From: Candidatus Rokuibacteriota bacterium
Lineage (GTDB): Bacteria; Methylomirabilota; Methylomirabilia; Rokubacteriales; CSP1-6
Direction of reading: 5' to 3'
DNA: 64,000 bases
Assembly (NCBI GenBank): GCA_003220495.1
Contig: QHSP01000015.1
Location: 62,001-126,000, forward strand
The notes beneath the pieces were generated by a model. That model was not told the origin of the DNA. It searched no databases and saw nothing but the letters and a program-made list of their open reading frames with translations. Both the position numbers and the translations under genes were made by a program. Shown here one piece after another: positions 33,776 to 42,323 of this stretch; position 1 is the stretch's first letter, and each line of letters begins with the position of its first letter.

Positions 33776-35582
33776 TCTCGGCACCACCAACAGCCTGGTC
33801 GCGTACGTCGACGACAAGACCGGTTTGCCCCGCGTCATCCCCGACCGGGACGGCCAGGTGCTCCTGCCGTCGATCGTCTCGTTCACGCGCGAGGGTGTGC
33901 TGGTGGGCGCGGCGGCGAAGCGGCAGCTCGTTCGCCGGCCCCAGTCGACGGTCTACTCCGTGAAGCGGTTGATGGGGCGGGGCTACGACGACGTCAAGGA
34001 CGAGCTGGGCTACCTGCCGTTCACGGTGCTGCCGGCTGAAGGGATCGTGAAGATCCAGATCGAGGGCCGCGACGTCACCCCGCCGGAGGTGTCGGCGATC
34101 GTGCTCAAGTCGCTCAAGGAGCGCGCCGAGGCACACTTCGGCGAGCCGATCGAAAAGGCCGTCGTCACGGTGCCCGCCTACTTCAACGACGGTCAGCGCC
34201 AGGCGACCAAGGACGCCGGCCGTATCGCCGGGCTCGACGTGGTGCGCATCGTCAACGAGCCGACGGCGGCCTCGCTCGCCTACGGCCTGCAGCGCATCCG
34301 CGAGGGGCTCATCGCCGTCTACGATCTCGGCGGCGGGACGTTCGACATCTCGATCTTGAGAGTGAAAGACGGGATCTTCGAGGTCCTCGCGACGAACGGC
34401 AACACGCACCTCGGCGGAGACGACTTCGACCGCGCGATCGTCCTGGCGCTGCTCGAGGACATCCGCGCGAAGCACCGTGTCGATCTCGGGCGCGATCTCG
34501 AAGCGATGCAGGAGCTTCGGCTCGCCGCCGAGGCCGCGAAGGTCCGCCTGTCGGCCGAAGAGCGAACGGCGCTGACGATCCCGTTCGACGACTTCACGTA
34601 TCACCGAGAGATCACACGGGCCGAGCTCGAGGCGCTCATCGGCCGGCTGGTCGAATCGACCATCGCGCCCTGCCGGATGGCGCTCGCCGACGCGGGGCTG
34701 GCCCCTGCGGACATCGACGAGGTGGTCCTGGTCGGGGGATCGACGCGCGTGCCCCTGGTGCGGCGGCGCGTGCAGGAGCTCTTCGGCAAGATGCCGCACA
34801 GCCAGCTGAATCCCGACGAGGTCGTCGCGCTGGGCGCCGCCGTCCAGGCGCAGATCCTCGCCGGCGGCATCACCGACATGCTCCTCCTCGACGTGACGCC
34901 GCTCTCCCTGGGGATCGAGACGCTCGGCGGGATCGTCAGCGTGCTCATTCCCAGGAACACGACCATCCCGACCAGCGCCCGCGAGATGTTCACGACCTCG
35001 GTCGACGGCCAGCACGTGGTCGACATGCACGTCGTGCAGGGCGAGCGCGAGCTGGCGAAGGATTGCCGGTCGCTCGCCCGCTTCGAGCTTTCGGGGATCG
35101 ACCCGATGCCGGCGGGGATGCCGAAGATCGAGGTGGTGTTCCTCATCGACGCCAACGGCATCCTGAACGTGACGGCGACGGAGCTCAGGAGCCAGAAGGC
35201 CGCCGCGATCGAGGTGAAGCCGACCTACGGGCTCTCGGAGGCCGACGTCGAGCGGATGGTCGAGGACTCGTTCACCTACGCCGAGGCCGACGTGGAGGCG
35301 CGCCTCCTCATCGAAACGCGGAACGAGGCCGACACCGTCATCACCCACGTCGAGCGTGCGCTCGCCCAGGGCCGCCGGCTGATCGGCGACGACGAGCACG
35401 CGTCGATCGTGGCGGCGCTGACCGCGCTGAAGGACGCGCGGGGGAGCACCGACCGCGACCGGATCCGCGAGGCGACGACCGCGATGAACCGCGCGAGCGA
35501 GCATCTCGCGGAGCTGATGATGGACGCGGCGCTCAAGGGGGCGCTGGCGAGCCGGCGCGCCGACGAGATCATGGAGAAGTAA
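33753..35582 (+). CDS. hscA: HscA, Hsp70-type chaperone for Fe-S assembly
   Basis: 609 residues. The ATPase domain carries [44 protein letters not shown] and [12 protein letters not shown]; the linker is [13 protein letters not shown] and the substrate domain follows. HscA works with HscB to release clusters from IscU. GGAGG at 33745-33749 supports ATG 33753. It has no long C-terminal tail, like other HscA proteins. fdx overlaps its stop (TAATG). Confidence 0.94.
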   Translation: MSRIVGIDLGTTNSLVAYVDDKTGLPRVIPDRDGQVLLPSIVSFTREGVLVGAAAKRQLVRRPQSTVYSVKRLMGRGYDDVKDELGYLPFTVLPAEGIVKIQIEGRDVTPPEVSAIVLKSLKERAEAHFGEPIEKAVVTVPAYFNDGQRQATKDAGRIAGLDVVRIVNEPTAASLAYGLQRIREGLIAVYDLGGGTFDISILRVKDGIFEVLATNGNTHLGGDDFDRAIVLALLEDIRAKHRVDLGRDLEAMQELRLAAEAAKVRLSAEERTALTIPFDDFTYHREITRAELEALIGRLVESTIAPCRMALADAGLAPADIDEVVLVGGSTRVPLVRRRVQELFGKMPHSQLNPDEVVALGAAVQAQILAGGITDMLLLDVTPLSLGIETLGGIVSVLIPRNTTIPTSAREMFTTSVDGQHVVDMHVVQGERELAKDCRSLARFELSGIDPMPAGMPKIEVVFLIDANGILNVTATELRSQKAAAIEVKPTYGLSEADVERMVEDSFTYAEADVEARLLIETRNEADTVITHVERALAQGRRLIGDDEHASIVAALTALKDARGSTDRDRIREATTAMNRASEHLAELMMDAALKGALASRRADEIMEK

Positions 35583-35905
35583 TGGCGGTCCACAAGGTGA
35601 CCTTTTTGCCCCTCAACGTCACCGTCGAGGTCGACGACGCGAAGTACCCGCTCGCCGACCACGGCAAGCCGGGCTCCTTGCTGGACGTCGCGCTCGCGAA
35701 CCAGATCCACCTCGAGCACAACTGCGGTGGAAGCTGCGCCTGCACGACCTGCCACGTCATCGTGAAGGAGGGCGAGGAGAACCTCTCCGAGATGCAGCCG
35801 GACGAGGAAGACCGGCTCGACACGGCGGAGGGCCTCACCATCCACTCGCGCCTGGGCTGTCAGGCGGTCGTGCGCGGCAACGTCGTCGTGGAGATCCCCA
35901 AGTGA
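35582..35905 (+). CDS. fdx: ISC-type [2Fe-2S] ferredoxin
   Basis: 107 residues. Ligands follow the adrenodoxin pattern: Cys48-x5-Cys54-x2-Cys57 (HNCGGSCACTTCH) and Cys93 (RLGCQAVV). It supplies electrons for cluster assembly or reductive coupling. Position between hscA and iscX is the standard order, and starts overlap at both ends. Confidence 0.95.
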   Translation: MAVHKVTFLPLNVTVEVDDAKYPLADHGKPGSLLDVALANQIHLEHNCGGSCACTTCHVIVKEGEENLSEMQPDEEDRLDTAEGLTIHSRLGCQAVVRGNVVVEIPK

Positions 35906-36105
35906 TCGGGTGGCGGGACACCGAGGACATCGCGATCGCCCTCAGCGAGGGCCACCCCGATCTCGATCCGCTGACCGTGCGCTTCACCGACCTGCACCGC
36001 TGGGTGACGGAGCTACCGGGGTTCACCGACGACCCGAAAGGATCCAACGAGAAGATCCTCGAGTCGATCCAGATGGCCTGGCTGGACGAATACCGGAACC
36101 GATGA
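35902..36105 (+). CDS. iscX: IscX
   Basis: 67 residues with the family pattern WRDTEDIAIALSEGHPDLDP, VRFTDLHRWV and the C-terminal IQMAWLDEYRN. IscX binds IscS and iron and modulates desulfurase activity. GTG 35902 overlaps the fdx stop. Its retention next to an IscS lacking catalytic residues suggests IscS still acts as a binding platform, or that IscX serves the second desulfurase. Confidence 0.93.
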   Translation: MIGWRDTEDIAIALSEGHPDLDPLTVRFTDLHRWVTELPGFTDDPKGSNEKILESIQMAWLDEYRNR

Positions 36106-36128
36106 CCCCAGCGATGTCCGGCGCGCGC

Positions 36129-36353
36129 CTACCAGCTCACGACCTGGTCGGCTTCGAAGATCAGCTCGAGCAGCTGGCCGTACGAGAGATCACCGTCGAG
36201 GTGATGAACCAGAACGCCGGCCGGCAATCCCGATGCCGCGCCACCCGGCAGGACGACCACCGTGACGCGGTCGCCGTCGCGAAGGTTCCGGTCGAGCACG
36301 GCGCGTGCGAGCGCGGTGTCAGGACTCTTGAGCAGGTGGAGCACGGCGGTCAT
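36129..36353 (-). CDS. TusB/DsrH-like small protein
   Basis: 74 residues resembling the short third subunit of DsrEFH/TusBCD sulfur relays: MTAVLHLLKSPDTALARA start and C-terminal LIFEADQVVSW. No cysteine is present. In E. coli TusBCD passes persulfide sulfur from IscS to TusE for tRNA modification; DsrEFH relatives act in sulfur oxidation. It is the last of three minus-strand genes, overlapping the middle one by one base. Confidence 0.65.
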   Translation of the reverse strand: MTAVLHLLKSPDTALARAVLDRNLRDGDRVTVVVLPGGAASGLPAGVLVHHLDGDLSYGQLLELIFEADQVVSW

Positions 36354-36709
36354 CAGAACACCAGGAACCGGCGACCGCGCTGGACGAGGCCCGCGATCTC
36401 CGCGCGCGTGACCGGCATCACGGAGTGCCCGTCGGCGTTCCAGGTCGGATCGCTGGGCACGGCGTCCTTCTCGACGTGGAACGGCACGCCGAGCGCTTTG
36501 AGGTTCGCGCGGAACTTCGCGATGTCGTCGCCGTCGACGAGGTCGTCGGTGTCCTCGTCGAGGAGGTGGACGCCGGCGCCCAGCAGGACGAAGGTGACGT
36601 CGTTCTCGCCCGCGACGATCCCGAGGCCGATGCGCATCGCTTCGTTCGCCCGGTGGGACGCGCGCGGATCCGTCGAGATGAGGACGATGACCGGTGGGCT
36701 GGCGGTCAC
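36353..36709 (-). CDS. DsrE/DsrF-like protein
   Basis: 118 residues with a DsrE-type alpha/beta fold pattern (VIVLISTDPRASHRANEAMR, DVTFVLLGAGVHLL, ALGVPFHVE). There is no cysteine, so it cannot itself carry persulfide and probably has a structural role, like TusC. It lies between a cysteine-containing DsrE-like gene (4 bp upstream) and the TusB-like gene. Confidence 0.65.
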   Translation of the reverse strand: MTASPPVIVLISTDPRASHRANEAMRIGLGIVAGENDVTFVLLGAGVHLLDEDTDDLVDGDDIAKFRANLKALGVPFHVEKDAVPSDPTWNADGHSVMPVTRAEIAGLVQRGRRFLVF

Positions 36710-36713
36710 GGAG

Positions 36714-37037
36714 TCAGTTGAGCGCGATGAACCGGTCGGTGGCGTTGATCAGGTCCGTCAGGACGACGAGGCCGCAATACGTCACGGTGTCCGCGTCGCG
36801 CAGCGGAATACGGCGCTTCTGGCAGCCGTAGGCGCACACGAACAGCTTCGCGCCGCGCTCGGGCAGGGCGCGGACGCGCGGATCGTCGAGCGCCGTGACG
36901 CCGTCGTCGATGAGGTACAGGTACAGATCCGCGCCGCGGTCGAGCGCCGCGCTCGAGAGGCCCACGGCCGTCTCGAGATTCGGGTGCTCGAGCCCGGTGG
37001 AGAGCAGCACGCCGAGCTTCTTCTTCGCGAGATCCAT
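36714..37037 (-). CDS. DsrE/TusD-like protein with candidate sulfur-carrying cysteines
   Basis: 107 residues, DsrE family: KKLGVLLSTGLEHPN, DLYLYLIDDGV, and Cys68 and Cys72 in LFVCAYGCQKRR, near where TusD and DsrE carry the persulfide cysteine. It is the first gene of the trio and is divergent from the desulfurase gene at 37080, from which it is separated by about 42 bp. A sulfur relay fed by that desulfurase is a reasonable inference. Confidence 0.7.
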   Translation of the reverse strand: MDLAKKKLGVLLSTGLEHPNLETAVGLSSAALDRGADLYLYLIDDGVTALDDPRVRALPERGAKLFVCAYGCQKRRIPLRDADTVTYCGLVVLTDLINATDRFIALN

Positions 37038-37079
37038 CGCGAATCGAGCGTAGCATCGTAAAAAATGGAGAGCAAGCCG

Positions 37080-38237
37080 ATGAGCCGTCGAGTCTATCTG
37101 GACCACAACGCATCGACGCCCGTCCACCCCGAAGTGCTCGCGGAGATGCTGCCGTATTTCTCGGACGTGTACGGAAACCCGTCGAGCATCCACGGATTCG
37201 GGCGTGAGGCGCGGGAAGGCCTCGACCTGGCGCGAGAGCGCGTCGCCAGGTTTCTGAAGGTCTCGAGTCAGGAGATCGTCTTCACTTCGGGCGGCACCGA
37301 GTCCGACAATTTCGCGGTCAAGGGCCTCGCCCTGGCGAAGGGCAAGGGGCATCTCATCACCTCGCAGGTCGAGCACCACGCGGTTCTGAGAGCCTGCCGG
37401 GCGCTGGAGGCGCAGGGCTTCGACCTGACGTGCATGGGCGTCGACGAGCTCGGGATGGTGGACCCGGACGAGGTGCGGCGCGCGATTCGCCCGGACACCC
37501 TGGCGATCAGCATCATGCACGCGAACAGTGAGGTCGGAACCCTGCAGCCGATCGAGGCGATCGGCCGCATCGCGCGCGAGCACGGCGTCCCGTTCCACGT
37601 CGACGCGGTCCAGACCTTCGGCAAGCTGCCGCTCGACGTCGAGACGCTCGGCATCGACGTGCTCTCGTTCTCCGCCCACAAGATCTACGGTCCAAAGGGC
37701 GCTGCGGGCCTCTACATCCGCAAGGGCACCAAGATGGTGGCGGTTCAGCACGGAGGCGAGCACGAGCGCCGCCGCCGGGCCGGGACCGAGAACGTGGCGG
37801 GGATCGTGGGTCTCGGCAAGGCGGTCGAGGTGCGCGCGCGCGACATGGCCGCGGAGGCCGAACGGCTGACGGTCCTGCGCGACCGGCTCTGGCACGGCAT
37901 CCGCGAGCGCGTCCCCGACGTGCGACTGTCCGGCCATCCGGTCCGGCGCCTTCCGGGGACGGCGAGCCTCCTGTTCCGCCACGTGGAGTCCGAGTCGATC
38001 GTGCTCGGTCTCGACCTGAAGGGGATCGGGGTGTCGGCGGGCTCGGCCTGCACCTCCGGCAACGTCGAGCCCTCGCACGTCCTGGTCGCGATGGGCGTCT
38101 CGCTCGACTGGGCGATGGGCGCCGTCCGGTGCTCGCTCGGGTGCTCGACCAGCGCCGACGATATCGACTACGTCGTCGAGTGCGTCGAGCCGCTCGTCCG
38201 CAAGCTCCGGCAGGCCATGCCGGTCGGTGCGGCGTGA
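37080..38237 (+). CDS. Cysteine desulfurase (NifS/IscS type) with intact active site
   Basis: 385 residues from ATG 37080 ([17 protein letters not shown]), preceded by GGAGAG; ATG 37065 in frame is an alternative. All key residues are present: His99 (SQVEHHAVL), [13 protein letters not shown] lysine Lys201 ([10 protein letters not shown]) and loop Cys324 ([10 protein letters not shown]). It makes protein-bound persulfide and alanine from cysteine. It stands next to DsrE-like genes and cysE and may be the only working desulfurase in the window, perhaps serving IscU, thio-tRNA synthesis and possibly selenium delivery to SelD. That breadth is inference. Confidence 0.92.
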   Translation: MSRRVYLDHNASTPVHPEVLAEMLPYFSDVYGNPSSIHGFGREAREGLDLARERVARFLKVSSQEIVFTSGGTESDNFAVKGLALAKGKGHLITSQVEHHAVLRACRALEAQGFDLTCMGVDELGMVDPDEVRRAIRPDTLAISIMHANSEVGTLQPIEAIGRIAREHGVPFHVDAVQTFGKLPLDVETLGIDVLSFSAHKIYGPKGAAGLYIRKGTKMVAVQHGGEHERRRRAGTENVAGIVGLGKAVEVRARDMAAEAERLTVLRDRLWHGIRERVPDVRLSGHPVRRLPGTASLLFRHVESESIVLGLDLKGIGVSAGSACTSGNVEPSHVLVAMGVSLDWAMGAVRCSLGCSTSADDIDYVVECVEPLVRKLRQAMPVGAA

Positions 38238-38268
38238 GCCGCCGCGTGCAGGCCGGGCAGCGCTGACA

Positions 38269-38931
38269 GTGTTCGCCGAGCTCAGGCGCGACGTCCGGGC
38301 GGTGCGGGAGCGGGACCCGGCGGCCCGGTCCACGCTCGAGGTGCTGCTCTGCTATCCGGGCGTGCACGCGCTCGCCTTCCATCGCTTCGCCCACGCGATC
38401 TGGCGCCGCGGCTGGACGGTTCCCGCGCGATTCGTGTCCCACGTCGCGCGCTTCCTCACCGGCATCGAGATCCATCCGGCGGCCAAGCTCGGCCCCGGGC
38501 TCTTCATCGATCATGGAATGGGCGTCGTCATCGGTGAAACCGCGGAGGTGGGCGAGAACGTCACGCTCTTGCAAGGCGTGACGCTCGGCGGCACGAGCCT
38601 CAAGCGCGAGAAGCGTCATCCGACCCTCGGCAACAACGTCGTCGTCGGCGCCGGGGCGAAGATCATCGGAGGCTTCACGATCGGTGACGGCAGCCGCATC
38701 GGCGCCGGTTCGGTCGTCGTCCGCGAGGTCCCGACGAACTCCGTTGTCGTGGGCGTTCCAGGCCGGGTAACATATCGGGACGGCCAGCGGGTCGCCGGGG
38801 GCATCGATCTCGATCAGACTGACCTTCCGGACCCGGTGAGCAAGGCGATCGAGCAGCTCGTCGAGCGGATCCGAATCCTCGAGGGCGAGCTCGAGACGAT
38901 GAGAAAGAAAATCGAGGAGGAACGCACGTGA
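38269..38931 (+). CDS. cysE: Serine O-acetyltransferase
   Basis: 220 residues. The left-handed beta-helix region is typical: [57 protein letters not shown], then VVGVPGRV. It makes O-acetylserine, the precursor of cysteine. GTG 38269 was chosen because the family N-terminus ([12 protein letters not shown]) begins there. It follows the desulfurase by 31 bp, linking cysteine supply with its consumption. A coiled-coil C-terminal tail follows the helix. Confidence 0.93.
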   Translation: MFAELRRDVRAVRERDPAARSTLEVLLCYPGVHALAFHRFAHAIWRRGWTVPARFVSHVARFLTGIEIHPAAKLGPGLFIDHGMGVVIGETAEVGENVTLLQGVTLGGTSLKREKRHPTLGNNVVVGAGAKIIGGFTIGDGSRIGAGSVVVREVPTNSVVVGVPGRVTYRDGQRVAGGIDLDQTDLPDPVSKAIEQLVERIRILEGELETMRKKIEEERT

Positions 38932-39107
38932 ACCCGAAGGACATGCTGAGCCTCAAGGAAGCGTCGACCTATCTCGGCATGGACGAGCGCGCACTCGTGT
39001 CGCTCGCCACCGAGCGGCAGATCCCGTCGTTGCAGCTCGACGGCGCCTGGATGTTCTCCAAGAAGTCGATCGACAAGTGGCGGGGTCAGCAGACGCGACG
39101 CGCGTGA
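38928..39107 (+). CDS. 59-residue helix-turn-helix protein (excisionase/MerR-like HTH_17)
   Basis: Short frame from GTG 38928 overlapping the cysE stop. The sequence [18 protein letters not shown], then [17 protein letters not shown] and KKSIDKWR, is a compact winged-helix of the excisionase/DNA-binding-domain type, occupying almost the whole protein. It is probably a transcription or accessory DNA-binding factor; no phage genes are near. Its stop overlaps the next start (GTGA). Confidence 0.8.
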   Translation: MNPKDMLSLKEASTYLGMDERALVSLATERQIPSLQLDGAWMFSKKSIDKWRGQQTRRA

Positions 39108-39667
39108 TCTCGCGCGACCAGGCCTGGTCGGTCCTCACCGAGTTCACCAAGAGCGACAGCCTCCGCAAGCACGCCCGCGCCGTCGAAGCCTCGATGCGCG
39201 CCTACGCCGGCCGCTACGGCGAGGACCCGGACGCGTGGGGCGTCGCCGGCATGCTCCACGACTTCGACTACGAGATGCACCCTCGGGCGCCGCATCACCC
39301 CGTCAAGGGCGCCGAGATCTTGCTGGCGCGCGGGGTTCCCGAGCCCATCGTGCACGCGATCCTGGCCCACGCCGACTACTCCGGCGTTCCCCGCGTCTCG
39401 CGGCTCGACCGGGCGCTCTACGCGTGCGACGAGCTCTCCGGCTTCGTCCACGCCGTGGCCCTGGTCCGGCCCGGCCGCGTGATCAGCGGCCTCGAGCCGC
39501 CATCGGTCAAGAAGAAGCTCAAGGACAAGGCCTTCGCGCGCACCGTCAACCGCGACGACGTCTACCGCGGCGCCACCGAGCTCGGCGTCGACCTCGACGC
39601 CCACATCGCCTTCGTCATCTCCGCCCTGACCGAAGTCGCCCCCGAAATCGGCCTCGCCCGCACCTAG
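39104..39667 (+). CDS. HD-domain protein (HDIG-type)
   Basis: 187 residues. Metal ligands of the HD fold are visible: His near RKHARAVE, the HD pair in GMLHDFDYE, His in HHPVKGAEIL, HADYSG and a later Asp in ACDELSGF. Family members are phosphohydrolases on nucleotides or phosphorylated compounds; the substrate here is unknown. GTG 39104 overlaps the stop of the small HTH gene, so cysE, the HTH gene and this gene form a coupled set. Confidence 0.8.
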   Translation: MISRDQAWSVLTEFTKSDSLRKHARAVEASMRAYAGRYGEDPDAWGVAGMLHDFDYEMHPRAPHHPVKGAEILLARGVPEPIVHAILAHADYSGVPRVSRLDRALYACDELSGFVHAVALVRPGRVISGLEPPSVKKKLKDKAFARTVNRDDVYRGATELGVDLDAHIAFVISALTEVAPEIGLART

Positions 39668-39811
39668 GCCCGCGAGGCGAGGTGGGGGCGCCTCCGATGC
39701 CTGGGCCAGACTCTCGACGCGCTGATCGCACTAGCGCCGACCGAGTGCCGCGGGGGGGGATCGACTACAACCTCGCGCGTCGTACATCGGCGCCGCGGGT
39801 GGTCCGCTAGC

Positions 39812-41029
39812 GTGGTCGCGAAAGGGACCCCCGCCCGCCCCCCCGGCGGCACGCAGACGACGAGTCGAGCGATCACGCACGTCGACATGGACGCGTTTTA
39901 CGCAGCAATCGAGCAGCGCGACCGACCCGAGCTTCGTGGCCGTCCCGTGATCGTGGGCGCGAGCCCGACCGGCCGCGGCGTCGTCTCCGCCGCCTCGTAC
40001 GAAGCCCGGCGGTTCGGTGTGCACTCCGCGATGCCGATCGGGCGCGCGGCGCGGCTCTGCCCGGAGGGGGCGTTCCTTCCGGTGGACATGCAGAAGTACC
40101 AGCGCGTGTCGGTTCAGGTCATGGGCATCCTCGCCGACTTCTCGCCCCTCGTGGAGCCCGTCTCCGTCGACGAGGCCTTCGTCGATCTCACCGGCACCGA
40201 GTCCCTCTTCGGGAGTCCGCTCGACGCGGTCCGCCAGATCAAGCGCCGGATCCTGGCCGAGACCGGCTTGACGGCATCGGCCGGGCTCGCGGCCAACAAG
40301 TTCGTCGCGAAGGTCGCGTCCGATCTCGAGAAGCCCGACGGGCTCGTGGTGGTCGCGGCCGGCGACGAGGCTCGATTTCTCGGAGCCCTGCCGATCGAGC
40401 GCCTCTGGGGTGTCGGGCGCGTCATGGCGAAAGAGCTGCGCGAGCTCGGCTTGGCGACGATCGGCCAGCTCCAGCGCGTGCCGCGCGCCGTTCTCGCCAA
40501 GCGGTTCGGCAAGCACGGCGACGCGCTCTACGACCTCGCCTTCGGGCGCGACGACCGTTCGGTCGAGTCGTTCGGCGTGCCCAAGTCGATCGGCGCCGAG
40601 GAGACGTTCGGATCGGACTGCACGGATCATCAGAAGCTCAGGACGACCCTGCGGGCCCACGCGGAGCGCGTCGCGGCCGAGCTGCGGGAAGGGGGCTTCG
40701 CGGCCAGCCGGGTCACCGTGAAGCTGCGACTGGCGCCCTTCGAGACTCACACGCGCAGCGTCACCGGCGAGCCGACGCAAGACGGGCTCGAGCTCTACCG
40801 CCGAGCCCTGGCGCTCCTCGAGCGTGACCCCGTCACGCGGCCGGTGCGTCTCATCGGCCTCTCCGCGGCGCGGCTCGGGCCCGCGGGGGCGGGCCAGCTG
40901 GATCTGCTGGATCCCGGGACACTGCGCCGCGAGCGGCTGGCTCGCGTGGTCGATCGGTTGACGGCACGATTCGGACAGGGCGCGGTCGTTCCCGCGACCT
41001 TGCTGAACCGCAGGCGCGACGACGACTGA
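39812..41029 (+). CDS. dinB: DNA polymerase IV (Y-family)
   Basis: 405 residues. The catalytic acids are Asp25 in HVDMDAFYA and Asp120-Glu121 in SVDEAF; the polymerase core ASYEARRFGVHSAMP and SAGLAANKFVAKVASD follow. Near the C-terminus QLDLLDP matches the clamp-binding motif. It copies past damaged bases with low fidelity. GTG 39812 is the start. The 144-bp gap before it contains an eight-base G run (about 39751) but no LexA-type box that I could recognise. Confidence 0.92.
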   Translation: MVAKGTPARPPGGTQTTSRAITHVDMDAFYAAIEQRDRPELRGRPVIVGASPTGRGVVSAASYEARRFGVHSAMPIGRAARLCPEGAFLPVDMQKYQRVSVQVMGILADFSPLVEPVSVDEAFVDLTGTESLFGSPLDAVRQIKRRILAETGLTASAGLAANKFVAKVASDLEKPDGLVVVAAGDEARFLGALPIERLWGVGRVMAKELRELGLATIGQLQRVPRAVLAKRFGKHGDALYDLAFGRDDRSVESFGVPKSIGAEETFGSDCTDHQKLRTTLRAHAERVAAELREGGFAASRVTVKLRLAPFETHTRSVTGEPTQDGLELYRRALALLERDPVTRPVRLIGLSAARLGPAGAGQLDLLDPGTLRRERLARVVDRLTARFGQGAVVPATLLNRRRDDD

Positions 41030-41038
41030 CGGGGCCGG

Positions 41039-41074
41039 GGAGGAGTCGGCGCGATTGGGCTCGCCGACTCCTCC
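41039..41074. terminator. Bidirectional terminator between dinB and the Liv operon
   Basis: GGAGGAGTCGGCG (41039-41051) pairs perfectly with CGCCGACTCCTCC (41062-41074) through 13 bp with a ten-base loop. It lies midway between two convergent stops. T-runs are short on both sides, but the stem is very stable. Confidence 0.6.
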
Positions 41075-41092
41075 GCCGGCTGGGTTTGGGAC

Positions 41093-42268
41093 CTAGTGGC
41101 TGAGGGGCTCGGTCAGGCGCACCCAGCGCCCGCCCTTGACGACGGCCAGGAACGCCGAGCTCGCGCCCTGGTGCTTGTCGGGGCCGAAGCTCGCCTCGGG
41201 CCCGTTGAAGATGTCCTTGTAGCTCTTGATCGACTCCATGCCCCGCACGAAGTTGTCGGTGGTCAGCTCAGGGCCCGTCTTCTCGAGCCCCACGGCGGTC
41301 AGATCGGCGGCGACCCAGCCGTACACCGCCCCGATGTTCGGATCGACCTTGTAGCGCTCCTTGTAGCGATCGAACCACGCCTGCGCGGTCGGGCTGAGGG
41401 TGTCGCGGTAGGGCATGTCGGTCAGCCCCATGGCGTAGAGCCCTTCGGTCACGCCGCCCTGCGCCGCGGCGACGAAAAGATCGTAGCTGGCCGTCGAGCC
41501 GAAGAAGTCGACGTCCCAGCCGATCTTCCGCGCGGTCGCGTACGGCACGATCGTGTCGCGCACGATCGTGCCGAAGACGACGAGATCGCAGGCGGCCGCC
41601 TTGAGCTTGGTGATCTGCGCCGTGAAGTCCTGGTCGGTCGGCTTGTGGGTCGTGGTCTCGACGATCTTCAGCTTCATCTTGTCCGCCTGCGCCTGGACGC
41701 CGTCGAGCACCTCCTTGCCGAAGTCGGTGTCCTGGTACATGACGCAGAGCGCCTTCTTGCCCTTCTTGGTCACGAAGTAGTTGATGCCGGCGCGCACCTG
41801 GTCGACGTAGGAGGCGGCGCTGTAGAATTTGAGCTTGTGGAAGGGCTCGTACATCGACCGCGCGGCCGACAGCGGAAACAGGCTCGGCACGTTGGCGTCG
41901 AACATGTCCTTGAAGAGCGCGTTGTTCATCGGCGTCCCGAGCGCCGCGACCATCGCGAAGATGTGGTCGCGGTTGATCAGCTTGGTGCCGGCCTGCACGG
42001 CGCGCGGCACCTGGTACTGGGTGTCCTCGACCACCAGCTTGATCCGGCGGCCGTGGATGCCGCCCTTCTCGTTGAGCTCGTCGAACCGCATCTTCACGGC
42101 GTTCGACGACGAGACACCGTAGGTCGCGGCCGGGCCCGAGAGGTCAGTGTGCATCCCCAGCACGATCTCGGTCTTGCTGACGCCGCGGGTCTCCTTCTGG
42201 GCCGCCGCCACACCCGCCAGCGCGACCGCGCCGACCAGCACTCCCGCCCCAACCAGTCGCATCCTCAT
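41093..42268 (-). CDS. Branched-chain amino acid-type ABC solute-binding protein (Liv family)
   Basis: 391 residues. An N-terminal signal peptide (about 1-24, ending GVAAAQ) precedes a type I periplasmic-binding fold: KTEIVLGMHTDLSGPAATYG, NEKGGIHGRRIKLVVEDTQY. Family members bind branched-chain amino acids, aromatic acids or amides. It is the last gene of the operon, downstream of the acyl-CoA ligase, which hints at a carboxylic acid ligand such as an aromatic or medium-chain acid. ATG 42268 has AAAGGAG upstream. Confidence 0.88.
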   Translation of the reverse strand: MRMRLVGAGVLVGAVALAGVAAAQKETRGVSKTEIVLGMHTDLSGPAATYGVSSSNAVKMRFDELNEKGGIHGRRIKLVVEDTQYQVPRAVQAGTKLINRDHIFAMVAALGTPMNNALFKDMFDANVPSLFPLSAARSMYEPFHKLKFYSAASYVDQVRAGINYFVTKKGKKALCVMYQDTDFGKEVLDGVQAQADKMKLKIVETTTHKPTDQDFTAQITKLKAAACDLVVFGTIVRDTIVPYATARKIGWDVDFFGSTASYDLFVAAAQGGVTEGLYAMGLTDMPYRDTLSPTAQAWFDRYKERYKVDPNIGAVYGWVAADLTAVGLEKTGPELTTDNFVRGMESIKSYKDIFNGPEASFGPDKHQGASSAFLAVVKGGRWVRLTEPLSH

Positions 42269-42323
42269 CGTTCGCTCCTTTCGTCGTGGCGCCATGTCCG
42301 GGCCTCGCCGCCGACGGGCGACG

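Noticed and set aside
39748-39760. G-run as a phase-variation tract
   Set aside because: It lies in the gap before dinB, not within a coding region, and no alternative frame is created.
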